Positions 43,600 to 51,885 of a stretch of 64,000 bases of DNA are shown piece after piece. The position numbers and the translations under genes are program-made. Each line of letters begins with the position of its first letter. Position 1 is the first letter of the stretch. The DNA comes from Streptomyces sp. GESEQ-35 (GTDB taxonomy: Bacteria > Actinomycetota > Actinomycetes > Streptomycetales > Streptomycetaceae). The notes under the pieces are model-generated. The model was not told where the DNA came from. It worked only from the letters and a program-made list of their open reading frames with translations, and ran no database searches. The DNA lies in NCBI RefSeq assembly GCF_017948485.1, contig NZ_JAFFSX010000007.1, positions 186,001 through 250,000 on the forward strand, read 5' to 3'.

Positions 43600-46218
43600 A
43601 TGCGTCGCTTCGCGCCGGGAGGCTTCGTGTCGAGCGACCACTACAGCAGTCAACTTCCGGCGGAATACCGCCGCGAGGACATCTTCCCGTGTCTGTCGTA
43701 CGACGCTCAGATCTACTTCGCGTGCGCCCACTGCCGCCGCGAATTCCGCCTGAACCAGACACTGAACCTGGGCGATCCGACCGTCTACGGCGGCAGAGAC
43801 TGCCCGTCGGGTGACAGGGGGACGCTGAGGCTGGTGGTGCACCGGTTCGATCAGGAGGCCCTCTGTCACGACTGCGGCCGGCAGTGGAACGTGCGGGTGA
43901 CCGGCTTCGACCCGGTGGTGTGCCCGCAGTGCCACTCCCGGCACTACCTCGCCCTCTCGACCTGGCTGCGGCCGCCAATGCCGGCCCGCTTCCACGAGCT
44001 CACCCCCCTCGGCGCCGAGCCACGGGCTCACGAGTGGGGCCATGACGCGGACGCCGACGCCGAACTCGTACACGAACAGCTCGAATACATCGGCATGCTG
44101 TCCAACCCGGACCAGTATCTGGTGCCGGCGATCCTCTTCCTGAACCGGCTGCGGACCACGGGCGAACACGACCCGGCACGGGTCTGGATCCTGACCAACC
44201 TCCACGGTCTGATGCTGCGCGAGTACTACCGGCAGACCGGTGAACTCACGGCGGGAACCGCCGCCGTGGAGGTGCTCGGGGAGATCGGCGAAGCCTCGCC
44301 GGATCCCTTCGAGCGGGGCCTGCTGCTGCACAACGTGGCCATGGCCGCCTACAGCCTGTTGGCCCGCCAACAGCCCGAGCTGCACTTCTACGGTGGCCCG
44401 GAGCACTACCGGAGCATCGGCACCGACGCCGCCCGCCGGGCGATCGCCTCCTACGAGTCGCTCCAGGCCACCGCAGATGCCGAACTCGACGACTCGCTGC
44501 GCCTGCAGATCGCCCGGGTGCGGCACGTCCTCGCCGATCTCCTCAAGGCGGGAGCCGCGTCGGCGGCCACCCTTGCTGCGGCGCTCGACCTGTTGGACCA
44601 GGTTGTCGCCGAGCCTGTCCTTCCTGAGGACATGCGGATCGCGGCACGGCGCTCTCGGGCCGAGGTCGTCCACCGGTCGGCGGACCGGGCCGGCACACCG
44701 CCAGGGCAGGTCCTGGACGACCTTTCGGCCAGCCTGCCGGAGCTGGAGAACCTGCCCCTCTGGGAACAGAACTCGTTGCTGTCGAGCGTCGCGGAGTACC
44801 GCGAGAGGACCGGCGACCTGGCCGGGGCGCTGGACTTCCAGCAGCGTGCGGCCCAGGCCGCCGAGGACGCGCTGATACGCGCCGACGACGAGACGAGCCT
44901 GGGACAGCTCGGCCGTCAGTACGGACATACCTTTGCCCTGCTGACCCGTGTCGAGGTGAAGTGTGGTCGGCCGCGTGCCGCGCTGGCGGCCGTGGAGAGG
45001 GTGCGCGCGGCGACGGTGAGGTTCGGGCATCAGGGCGAGACCGATGCGCGGCAGCGGTTCGAGGCCGAGCTCACGCGCCTGTTCGGCGGCCCCGGCAGCG
45101 GAGTTCGTCCGGGCCCGGACTCGAGCGGGGGTGAGCAGGGACCCACCGCACAGGCGCTCGCCGCCCTGCACCGCGCGGGGTGGCCGCGGACCACGGCGTA
45201 CTGTGCGTTGTCCGGAGCGGCGGGTGAGGTGACCGCCGTGCTCGCCATGCCGGACGGCACGGACCGATGGGAGGTTCGGGGTCTCCAATGGCCGGTGCGC
45301 GAGCGGGAGTTCATGCACATGACGCAGGGGATCAACCTGGAACACGGCGTGTTCCGCGAGCGGCGTCTGGCGGTCGCTTGCGCCATGGCCCGCGCGGTCC
45401 TCTTCGATCAGCTGCTGCCCACTCTGCGCGCTTGGGGCGCCCATGGACTGGCCATCAGCGCGCCGGGCCTGCTCAGCCACCTCCCGTACGAGGCGGTGCC
45501 GACCTCCGAAACCGGCGTGCTCGGCGACGAGTTCGAGGTGTTCTACCTCCCGTCACTCCAGCTCGGAGCCATGCTTCGGGCTCGCCACGACGGACCTGGA
45601 CATGTCTCTCGGGCGCTGGCCGTGGTGCACGGTGGTGAAGGACTGCCCGGCGCGCGGTGGGAGGCGGAGCGGTTGGCCGAGCTGTGGGGGAACCGGCTCG
45701 ATGTCCTGGATGGCGCCGAACACCACAAGAAGGACGTCCTCGACGCCCTGGCCGGCGACTACGACGTCGTCCACTTCGCCTGCCACGGTTCCTACGATCT
45801 GCTGCGCCCCCTGGAGTCCGCGCTCTATCTCACCAACGACCAGGGCCGGGACGCCCGCCGGCTCACGGCCGCTGACCTTATGGGACGCTCCTTCACGCGT
45901 GCTCCGGTGGTCACGCTGGCCGCCTGCGAGTCGGGACTGACGTCGTACGGGATGACCAGCGACTGCACAGGGCTCACCGGTGGTCTGCTGAGGATGGGCG
46001 CGCGGGGCGTGATCGCCAGCCGCTGGGCGGTGAAGACCGCCGCAGAGGTGGGGCAGGAGCTGGCGGCGGAGCGGTTCACGGACCTCGTCCACAGGTCGCT
46101 GGCCGACGGCACCGGCGTCTCGGGGCGGCTGGCCGTCACCTCGGCGCAACGTGAACTGGCCCGGCAGGGCAACGGAATCGAGGACTGGGCCGCGTTCTCG
46201 TATCTGGGCATACCGTGA
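43600..46218 (+). CDS. CHAT-domain caspase-like protease with N-terminal zinc ribbons
   Basis: An 872-residue protein. The N-terminus has three CxxC knuckles (C42/C45, C89/C92, C108/C111) plus C31 and C68, consistent with zinc ribbons. A long helical, TPR-like region follows (about 140-480). The last 300 residues are a CHAT (caspase HetF-associated with TPRs) domain: H729 in V-H-F-A-C-H-G and C776 in L-A-A-C-E-S-G form the catalytic dyad. A start at GTG 43627 (GGGAGG four bases upstream) is an alternative. CHAT proteases act as death or immunity effectors in bacteria. The zinc ribbons may sense or bind something before the protease fires; this is inference. The small membrane gene follows after 39 bases. 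Confidence 0.85.
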   Translation: MRRFAPGGFVSSDHYSSQLPAEYRREDIFPCLSYDAQIYFACAHCRREFRLNQTLNLGDPTVYGGRDCPSGDRGTLRLVVHRFDQEALCHDCGRQWNVRVTGFDPVVCPQCHSRHYLALSTWLRPPMPARFHELTPLGAEPRAHEWGHDADADAELVHEQLEYIGMLSNPDQYLVPAILFLNRLRTTGEHDPARVWILTNLHGLMLREYYRQTGELTAGTAAVEVLGEIGEASPDPFERGLLLHNVAMAAYSLLARQQPELHFYGGPEHYRSIGTDAARRAIASYESLQATADAELDDSLRLQIARVRHVLADLLKAGAASAATLAAALDLLDQVVAEPVLPEDMRIAARRSRAEVVHRSADRAGTPPGQVLDDLSASLPELENLPLWEQNSLLSSVAEYRERTGDLAGALDFQQRAAQAAEDALIRADDETSLGQLGRQYGHTFALLTRVEVKCGRPRAALAAVERVRAATVRFGHQGETDARQRFEAELTRLFGGPGSGVRPGPDSSGGEQGPTAQALAALHRAGWPRTTAYCALSGAAGEVTAVLAMPDGTDRWEVRGLQWPVREREFMHMTQGINLEHGVFRERRLAVACAMARAVLFDQLLPTLRAWGAHGLAISAPGLLSHLPYEAVPTSETGVLGDEFEVFYLPSLQLGAMLRARHDGPGHVSRALAVVHGGEGLPGARWEAERLAELWGNRLDVLDGAEHHKKDVLDALAGDYDVVHFACHGSYDLLRPLESALYLTNDQGRDARRLTAADLMGRSFTRAPVVTLAACESGLTSYGMTSDCTGLTGGLLRMGARGVIASRWAVKTAAEVGQELAAERFTDLVHRSLADGTGVSGRLAVTSAQRELARQGNGIEDWAAFSYLGIP

Positions 46219-46257
46219 GCGGTAAGCGCGGGACGCCGGCCGAGAAGGGGGACGCGG

Positions 46258-46617
46258 ATGGAACAGGTCACGATCGAGGTGCGCATCGACACCCAGGAAC
46301 CGGACGCGGTGCGTGCCGTCGAAGAGGTCTTCGACGCGGTTCCCGGCGCGACGGCGGAGCGGTGGCCCGATGTCAGGACAGTCGACCCGGTGACGGTCCT
46401 CGCCGTCGTCGGTAATGCCGCCGCCCTTCTGCAGGCGCTGATCGCCCTGCGCGACACCTGGCGGTCGCGTCGCTCGGCTCCTGGCGTCCTGGCGGGCAAC
46501 GCGGACGGCTCCACCGTGGCCGTCACCGTGGCCACGGTGGAGGAGCTGCGACGCCTCCTCGAACCGGAGACCGAGGGAGACGAGGAAGGTGACGAAGAGG
46601 AGGGCAGGGGAGCCTAG
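46258..46617 (+). CDS. Small membrane protein resembling EACC1 of conflict systems
   Basis: A 119-residue protein: a mixed strand/helix start (V-T-I-E-V-R-I-D), a likely membrane helix (about 46-64, V-T-V-L-A-V-V-G-N-A-A-A-L-L), a basic W-R-S-R-R turn, a short strand region and an acidic tail. This layout resembles, from memory, the effector-associated constant component EACC1 found beside CHAT and other effectors in actinobacteria. ATG has a GAAGGGGGAC site. Operon with the CHAT gene. EACC1 assignment is tentative. Confidence 0.6.
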   Translation: MEQVTIEVRIDTQEPDAVRAVEEVFDAVPGATAERWPDVRTVDPVTVLAVVGNAAALLQALIALRDTWRSRRSAPGVLAGNADGSTVAVTVATVEELRRLLEPETEGDEEGDEEEGRGA

Positions 46618-46659
46618 GGGCGGGGGCGCGGGGCGGGGGGTGCGCCGTGATGTCCTCGC

Positions 46660-47307
46660 TCACGCCGACAGCGGGAACTCCTCGCCCAAGGCCCGGAAGA
46701 CCGCCGTGTTGAGTGCGAATGCCCTCTTGCACTCCCCGATGATGCGCTGCTTTTCGAGGTCGTCCGCGTGGACCTGGTCCAGCAGCTCTCGGTAACCCCG
46801 CTTGAACGCCGCCGGGTTGGCGATCTCCTCGAACACGTAGAAGCGGACCCCGTCGCCCTTCCTCGCGAAGCCCCAGGTCCGCTCCGCCTTGTCGCGGATG
46901 ATCTGGCCGCCGGAGAGGTCGCCGAGGTAGCGGGTGTAGTGGTGGGCGATGTAGCCCGCCGGCCAGGCGTCGGCGCACTCGGCGATACGGGTCGCGTAGC
47001 TGCGGGTGGCCGGGAGCGCGGTGAGGGTCGCGCGCCAGTCGGGGCCGCGCAGGTGCTCCAGGTCCCGTTCCAGCGCCGGCAGCCGGAAGAGTTCCGGCTG
47101 GATGAAGGGGCCGGCCACCGGATCCGACGCCAGCCGCCCGGCACCGGTCTCCAGTGCCTCGTACACGAACCACAACTGCTCGGTGTAGCGCGTGTACGCG
47201 TCGACGCCGAGCTTTCCGCCGAGCAGGTCGCTCATGAACGTCGAGGTCTCTGCCTCCACGTGCTGTTCGTGGGACGCGGTGCGGATGAGTGTCGAGAAGG
47301 AGTCCAT
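46660..47307 (-). CDS. hmuO: Haem oxygenase
   Basis: A 215-residue HO-fold enzyme: proximal His probably H16 in H-E-Q-H-V-E-A-E; distal helix G-D-L-S-G-G-Q-I-I-R-D, the family hallmark. It opens haem to release iron, completing haem use after HtaA and HmuUV. ATG 47307 chosen by homology of start; the frame continues upstream without family match. An iron box lies 15 bases before the start. Confidence 0.93.
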   Translation of the reverse strand: MDSFSTLIRTASHEQHVEAETSTFMSDLLGGKLGVDAYTRYTEQLWFVYEALETGAGRLASDPVAGPFIQPELFRLPALERDLEHLRGPDWRATLTALPATRSYATRIAECADAWPAGYIAHHYTRYLGDLSGGQIIRDKAERTWGFARKGDGVRFYVFEEIANPAAFKRGYRELLDQVHADDLEKQRIIGECKRAFALNTAVFRALGEEFPLSA

Positions 47308-47321
47308 GAACCCAGATTTTC

Positions 47322-47340
47322 TATGGTTAGGCTTACCTAA
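47322..47340. promoter_or_regulatory. Iron box upstream of hmuO
   Basis: TATGGTTAGGCTTACCTAA matches the iron-box consensus at 16 of 19 positions, with the core GGTTAGGCT and ACCTAA intact. It lies 15 bases before the hmuO ATG, so haem oxygenase should be repressed by DmdR with iron. Confidence 0.82.
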
Positions 47341-47429
47341 GTCAACCACTTCCCGACCCCCTGTCGGGAAACTTGCCGACGTCCTGTCGGTAAAAGGATA
47401 CCCGCAGCTTCGGTCGGGCACCCATACGA

Positions 47430-47462
47430 AAGCCCGCCCTCCTGGAGAAAGAGGGCGGGCTT
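47430..47462 (-). terminator. Terminator of the map gene
   Basis: AAGCCCGCCCTC and GAGGGCGGGCTT pair perfectly over 12 bases around a 9-base loop, 17 bases beyond the map stop in its reading direction, followed by TTTCG on that strand. A typical intrinsic terminator. Confidence 0.85.
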
Positions 47463-47478
47463 GCGGGGCGGTGGGTGG

Positions 47479-48336
47479 TTACGGGAGCGTCAGGATCTCC
47501 GCTCCGGTCTCCGTCGCCACCAGCGTGTGCTCGAACTGGGCCGTCCGCCTGCGGTCCTTCGTGACGACCGTCCAGCCGTCGTCCCACATGTCGTACTCGT
47601 GGGTTCCCAGTGTCAGCATCGGCTCGATCGTGAAGGTCATGCCGGGCTGGATGGTGGAGGTTGCGTGCGGGCTGTCGTAGTGCGGGATGATCAGGCCCGA
47701 GTGGAAGGACGAGTTGATGCCGTGGCCCGTGAAGTCCCGGACCACTCCGTAGCCGAACCGTTTCGCGTAGGACTCGATGACCCTGCCGATGATGTTGATC
47801 TGGCGGCCCGGCTTCACCGCCTTGATCGCTCGGGTCAGGGACTCGCGGGTGCGGTCCACGAGGAGGCGGCTCTCCTCGTCCACCTCGCCCACCAGGTACG
47901 TCGCGTTGTTGTCGCCGTGCACCCCGCCGATGTACGCCGTCACATCGAGATTGATGATGTCGCCGTCGCGCAGGACGGTGGAGTCGGGGATGCCGTGGCA
48001 GATGACCTCGTTGAGGCTGGTGCACAGGGACTTCGGGAAGCCTCGGTAGCCGAGCGTCGACGGGTAGGCGCCGTGGTCGCACATGTAGTCGTGCGCCGCC
48101 TTGTCCAACTCGTCCGTGGTCACCCCGGGGGCGATCAGCTTGGCCGCCTCCGCCATCGCTTGCGCCGCGATGCGGCCGGCTACGCGCATCGCCTCGATCG
48201 TCTCGGGCGTCTGCACCTCCGGACCGGTGTACGGCGTCGGCGCGGGCTTGCCGACGTACTCGGGACGACGGATGTTCCCGGGCACGGGACGGGTGGGAGA
48301 CAGCTCCCCTGGTACGAGCAGCGACTGGCCAGACAT
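47479..48336 (-). CDS. map: Type I methionine aminopeptidase
   Basis: A 285-residue MetAP with the N-terminal extension seen in actinobacteria (P-R-R-P-E-Y-like, here N-I-R-R-P-E-Y-V-G-K). Metal ligands visible: D in N-L-D-V-T-A, D in H-G-D-N-N-A-T, H in F-T-G-H-G-I, E in T-I-E-P-M and E in Q-F-E-H-T. It removes the initiator Met from new proteins in the cytoplasm. ATG 48336 chosen; the frame is open further upstream. Confidence 0.93.
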   Translation of the reverse strand: MSGQSLLVPGELSPTRPVPGNIRRPEYVGKPAPTPYTGPEVQTPETIEAMRVAGRIAAQAMAEAAKLIAPGVTTDELDKAAHDYMCDHGAYPSTLGYRGFPKSLCTSLNEVICHGIPDSTVLRDGDIINLDVTAYIGGVHGDNNATYLVGEVDEESRLLVDRTRESLTRAIKAVKPGRQINIIGRVIESYAKRFGYGVVRDFTGHGINSSFHSGLIIPHYDSPHATSTIQPGMTFTIEPMLTLGTHEYDMWDDGWTVVTKDRRRTAQFEHTLVATETGAEILTLP

Positions 48337-48394
48337 GCCAGCGAGTCTAGACGGCGGGCATGGGGGAACATGTCTGTGGTGAAAGGAGCCGGTC

Positions 48395-48628
48395 ATGGCC
48401 CTGTTCAAGAAGCGGACCGTCGGGAAGCCGGGCGAGTGGTACTACTGCCTGGAGCACAAGAAGGTGGAGGAGGGGCCGGAGTGTCCCGCCAAGGACCGCT
48501 TCGGGCCGTACGCCACCCGCGCGGAGGCCGAGCACGCGATGGAGACCGCCCGCGAGCGGAATCTGGAGTGGGAGAACGACCCCCGGTGGCACGATGCCTC
48601 GGCGGGCGGCAAAACCGACGATGACTGA
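48395..48628 (+). CDS. Conserved small protein, divergent from map
   Basis: A 77-residue basic-then-acidic protein beginning M-A-L-F-K-K-R-T-V-G-K-P-G-E-W-Y-Y-C and containing C-P-A-K-D-R-F-G-P-Y-A. The F-G-P-Y-A-T-R-x-E-A-E-x-A pattern resembles SPOR-like or other small RNA/peptidoglycan-binding folds, but I cannot assign a function. AAGGAG seven bases before the ATG. Cytoplasmic by composition. Confidence 0.75.
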   Translation: MALFKKRTVGKPGEWYYCLEHKKVEEGPECPAKDRFGPYATRAEAEHAMETARERNLEWENDPRWHDASAGGKTDDD

Positions 48629-48647
48629 TGACGATGACGATGGCTGA

Positions 48648-49958
48648 TTAGGCCTTCGCCGGTGTGGCCGTGGCGCGCTGTTTGCGCTGCCGTACCGCGT
48701 GCTCGTTGGTGCGCTCGTCGTACTTCATCAGCTTCGGCAGGCACACTGCCAGGAGTCCTACCGCGCCGGCACACAGCAGGCCGCCCGACCAGACCGACGC
48801 CCGTACGCCCCACAGTGCGGCGAAGCCGCCCGAGCGGACCTGGCCCACGGTCGGTCCCACCGAGTACGACAGCAGTTCGATCCCGGCGAGCCTGCCGCGC
48901 AGCTCGTCCGGGATCGTCTGGTTCCACATGGCCGCGCGGAAGATCCCGCTGACCATGTCGCAGCCGCCGGCCACGGTCAGGAACAGCAGCACGAGCCATA
49001 CGTTGCCGACGACGCCGGCGGCCGCGATCGCCAGGCCCCAGAAGGCTGCCGACACCACCACCATGCGGCCGTGGCGGTGGATGCGGGCCGTCCAGCCGCT
49101 CGTCGCGCTCACCAGCATCGCGCCGAGCGGGACCGTCGCGTACATCAGGCCCAGCGCCCACTCCGCGTCCAGCTCGTCCGCGAGGAACGGCAGTACGGCC
49201 AGCGGCATCGCCAGGAACATCGCGGCGAGGTCGACGGCGTAGGTGCCGAGGAGTTCCTTGCGGCTCCACGCGTACCGGGCGCCCTCGGCGATGGCCTTCA
49301 GGGACGGTTTCGCCGCCTCGTGGGAGGCGGGGGAGGAGGCGATACGGATCATCAGTACGGCGGAGACGGCGAAGGTGGCCAGGTCGGCGCCGTACGCCCA
49401 GCCCAGGCCCGCGTACGCCACGACCACACCCGCCAGCGCCGGGCCCGCGACCCCGCCGAGCGTCCAGCGGAACGCGTTCAGCGAGGCCGCCGCCGGCAGA
49501 TGCTCATGGGCCACGATCCGGGGCCAGAGTGAGTCGAGCGCGGGCCGCTGCACGGAGAACAGGGCGGAGGACAGGGCGGCGACGACGTAGAGGGGCCAGA
49601 TGGTGGGGTGCGGGAGGAGTGCGTTGATCAGCAGGGCCGCGGTGAGCAGGCCCTGGCCGGCCTCCGTCCAGAGGATCAGCTTGCGCTTGTCCCAGGCGTC
49701 CGCGAGTGCCCCGCCGTACAGCCCGAAGACCAGCAGCGGTATGAGTTCCACCGCTCCGATCGCGCCCACCGCTGCCGCCGATCCGGTCAGCTCCTTCAGC
49801 TGTACCGGCAGCGCCACGAACGTCAGAAAACTCCCGAAGTTCGAGATCAGCCCCGACCACCACAGCCGCCGGAAGTCACGGGAGGCCCGCCAGGGAGCGA
49901 GATCGGGGAGCAGGGCCCGGAGGCCGGACGGGGGGCTGGGGGCGGGATCGTCGGTCAC
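48648..49958 (-). CDS. MFS transporter, EntS-like
   Basis: A 436-residue transporter with 12 membrane helices: L-W-W-S-G-L-I-S-N-F-G-S-F-L-T-F in helix 1, G-G-A-L-A-D-A-W-D-K-R (motif A). The layout resembles EntS-type (enterobactin exporter) MFS proteins. Substrate unknown; with the nearby iron genes a siderophore is possible but not shown. GTG start at 49958. Converges with the small gene at 48628. Confidence 0.85.
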   Translation of the reverse strand: MTDDPAPSPPSGLRALLPDLAPWRASRDFRRLWWSGLISNFGSFLTFVALPVQLKELTGSAAAVGAIGAVELIPLLVFGLYGGALADAWDKRKLILWTEAGQGLLTAALLINALLPHPTIWPLYVVAALSSALFSVQRPALDSLWPRIVAHEHLPAAASLNAFRWTLGGVAGPALAGVVVAYAGLGWAYGADLATFAVSAVLMIRIASSPASHEAAKPSLKAIAEGARYAWSRKELLGTYAVDLAAMFLAMPLAVLPFLADELDAEWALGLMYATVPLGAMLVSATSGWTARIHRHGRMVVVSAAFWGLAIAAAGVVGNVWLVLLFLTVAGGCDMVSGIFRAAMWNQTIPDELRGRLAGIELLSYSVGPTVGQVRSGGFAALWGVRASVWSGGLLCAGAVGLLAVCLPKLMKYDERTNEHAVRQRKQRATATPAKA

Positions 49959-50066
49959 GGGGAGTCATGTTCGGGCGGGGGCGGGAGCAGGGGCAACTGC
50001 TTTTCGCCGTACCTGCCTGCCGAAGGCAGCCAACCGACCGAGACGGGTGGGTGGGTGGGAAATGTA

Positions 50067-50669
50067 TTACCAAGGGGTGGGGGGCGGTGCGGTCAACTCG
50101 TCCGCCAGCCGCGACAACCTGTCCCGGAAACGCCGCCGCCCTCTCGGAACGGGCAATGAGTTCTCTCCGGCCGCCGCGCTGACAAGGTGCTGCACGGTAT
50201 CCAGGTCCAGCTCAGCCGCGTCCGGCACGGCCAGCCCTTCATGTGCCATCGTCGCCAACTCCCCCTCGCCGGCAGCAAGGCTGAGCACCGTCACCCCGGC
50301 CCGCCGAGCATCGTGCACCCGTTCGAGCAGGGGAGGAGAGGCACCCCCTGCCGAGACCACCAGCAGCGTCTCTCCACGCCGGGCCGCCGCCAGCCGCCCC
50401 AGCCCCACCGCCAGGTGCGCCGGATCCGAGGGACGCGCGTCATGTCGTACGAGAGTCGGCGACAGCTCCGGCGTCCCCGACCAGGCCGCCTCGTCCACCA
50501 GATGGGCGGCCAGATGCCACGGCTCGTACGTGGGTGTGCCCACCAGGAGCAGGCCGCCGCCGTGCGACACCACCGAGCCCCGCAGCACCCCCGCGAAGCG
50601 GCGCGTGGCTCCCAACCACTCGGTCCCGGCGAGCACTTCGCGCAGCAGCGCGACACGTACGGCATCCAT
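50067..50669 (-). CDS. Conserved hypothetical protein, SIS-like
   Basis: A 200-residue protein with an alpha/beta pattern: L-L-L-V-G-T-P-T-Y-E strand-loop, H-L-A-A-H-L-V helix, L-L-V-V-S-A-G-G-A-S-P-P and V-T-V-L-S-L-A-A-G. This resembles a sugar-isomerase (SIS) domain with the Ser/Gly substrate loop, but the match is weak. No signal peptide. Stands alone, divergent from the sialidase-like gene. Confidence 0.55.
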   Translation of the reverse strand: MDAVRVALLREVLAGTEWLGATRRFAGVLRGSVVSHGGGLLLVGTPTYEPWHLAAHLVDEAAWSGTPELSPTLVRHDARPSDPAHLAVGLGRLAAARRGETLLVVSAGGASPPLLERVHDARRAGVTVLSLAAGEGELATMAHEGLAVPDAAELDLDTVQHLVSAAAGENSLPVPRGRRRFRDRLSRLADELTAPPPTPW

Positions 50670-50780
50670 GCGACGGCATCCTGCCGCAACCCGCCACTCG
50701 TGATGTGGAGTTCACCGCGAATTCGCCCATCATGGGCAGAGGGCGGGGTCAGCACAGCACAATTCATGAGGAGTCCGCCG

Positions 50781-51848
50781 ATGACAGACACCAGCGTCCC
50801 CTTCCGCGCCGGCGACGACGGCTACGCCAGCTACCGGATCCCGGCGGTCGTCGCCACCGCCTCCGGCGCCCTCCTCGCCTTCTGCGAGGGCCGCGTCGAG
50901 TCCGCGAGCGACCACGGCCATATCGACATCGTCCTGAAACGCTCCACGGACGGCGGTCGCACCTGGGGGGCGTTGCAGGTCGTCGCCCACAACGGCACCG
51001 ACCTCGCCGGCAACCCCGCCCCCGTCGTCCTCGACACCGGCCGCGTCCTGCTCGTCCAGGTCCGCAACGCCGCCGGTGCCACCGAGGCCGCGATCGTGCG
51101 CGGCGAGGTGAAGGACGTGGACGGGCGCCGGGTGTGGGTGCAGCACAGTGATGACGAGGGGGTGACGTGGTCCGAGCCCCGGGAGATCACCCAGCAGGTC
51201 AAGGAGCCGGGCTGGCGCTGGTACGCCACCACCCCCGGCCACGCCCTCCAGCTGAGCACCGGCCGGGTCGTCGTCCCCGCCAACCACACCGTGCCACCCA
51301 CCGGCACCGACCTCGGCAACGAGCCGCAGTACAACGGCGGCCACTGTTTGCTGAGTGACGACCGGGGCGAGAACTGGTACCTCGGTTACGTCGACGACAG
51401 CGCGAGCGACTACATCAACGCCAACGAGACCACCGCCGCCGAACTCCCGGACGGGCGCGTCTACTTCAACACCCGCACCGACTCGCGGTCTCCCGGCAAG
51501 CGTGCCGACGCCCACTCCGAGGACGGCGGCCGGACTCTGGTGAAGCCGTTCCGCCCGCAGGCCGGCCTGACCGCCCCCGTCTGCGAGGCGAGCGTCCTCC
51601 AGATCCGCGACCCCGATCTGCTCCTGTACTCCGGTCCCGCCAACGGCCGCGCCCTGATGACCGTGCGTGCCTCCGTCGACGGCGGTACCACCTGGCGGCC
51701 GGTGTTCACGGTCGACGGTCTGCCGGCCGGGTACTCCGACCTCGTCCGCGTCGACGCGGCCACCGTCGGACTCCTCTACGAGACGGGCGACTTCGGCCCG
51801 TACGAGACGATCAGCTTCCGGCGCGTCCCTGTGACGGAGCTCACCTGA
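50781..51848 (+). CDS. Sialidase-like BNR-repeat protein, no signal peptide
   Basis: A 355-residue six-bladed-propeller protein. Y-R-I-P (18-21) is the sialidase RIP motif, and four Asp-box repeats (S-x-D-x-G-x-x-W; S-T-D-G-G-R-T-W at 55-62 and three more) are clear. The conserved Y-E pair lies near L-L-Y-E-T-G. It would remove terminal sialic acids or a related sugar. Most bacterial sialidases are secreted; this has no signal, so it acts inside or on small imported glycans. ATG 50781, with AGGAG nearby. Confidence 0.8.
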   Translation: MTDTSVPFRAGDDGYASYRIPAVVATASGALLAFCEGRVESASDHGHIDIVLKRSTDGGRTWGALQVVAHNGTDLAGNPAPVVLDTGRVLLVQVRNAAGATEAAIVRGEVKDVDGRRVWVQHSDDEGVTWSEPREITQQVKEPGWRWYATTPGHALQLSTGRVVVPANHTVPPTGTDLGNEPQYNGGHCLLSDDRGENWYLGYVDDSASDYINANETTAAELPDGRVYFNTRTDSRSPGKRADAHSEDGGRTLVKPFRPQAGLTAPVCEASVLQIRDPDLLLYSGPANGRALMTVRASVDGGTTWRPVFTVDGLPAGYSDLVRVDAATVGLLYETGDFGPYETISFRRVPVTELT

Positions 51849-51885
51849 CCCGGTGGGGCCGTGGGGGCGGACGTAAAGTCGGCCC

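Noticed and set aside
42748..45480. 910-codon open frame on the minus strand opposite the CHAT gene
   Set aside because: High-GC shadow of the CHAT gene: no family features, no ribosome site and a Val/Arg/Glu-rich composition typical of antisense frames.
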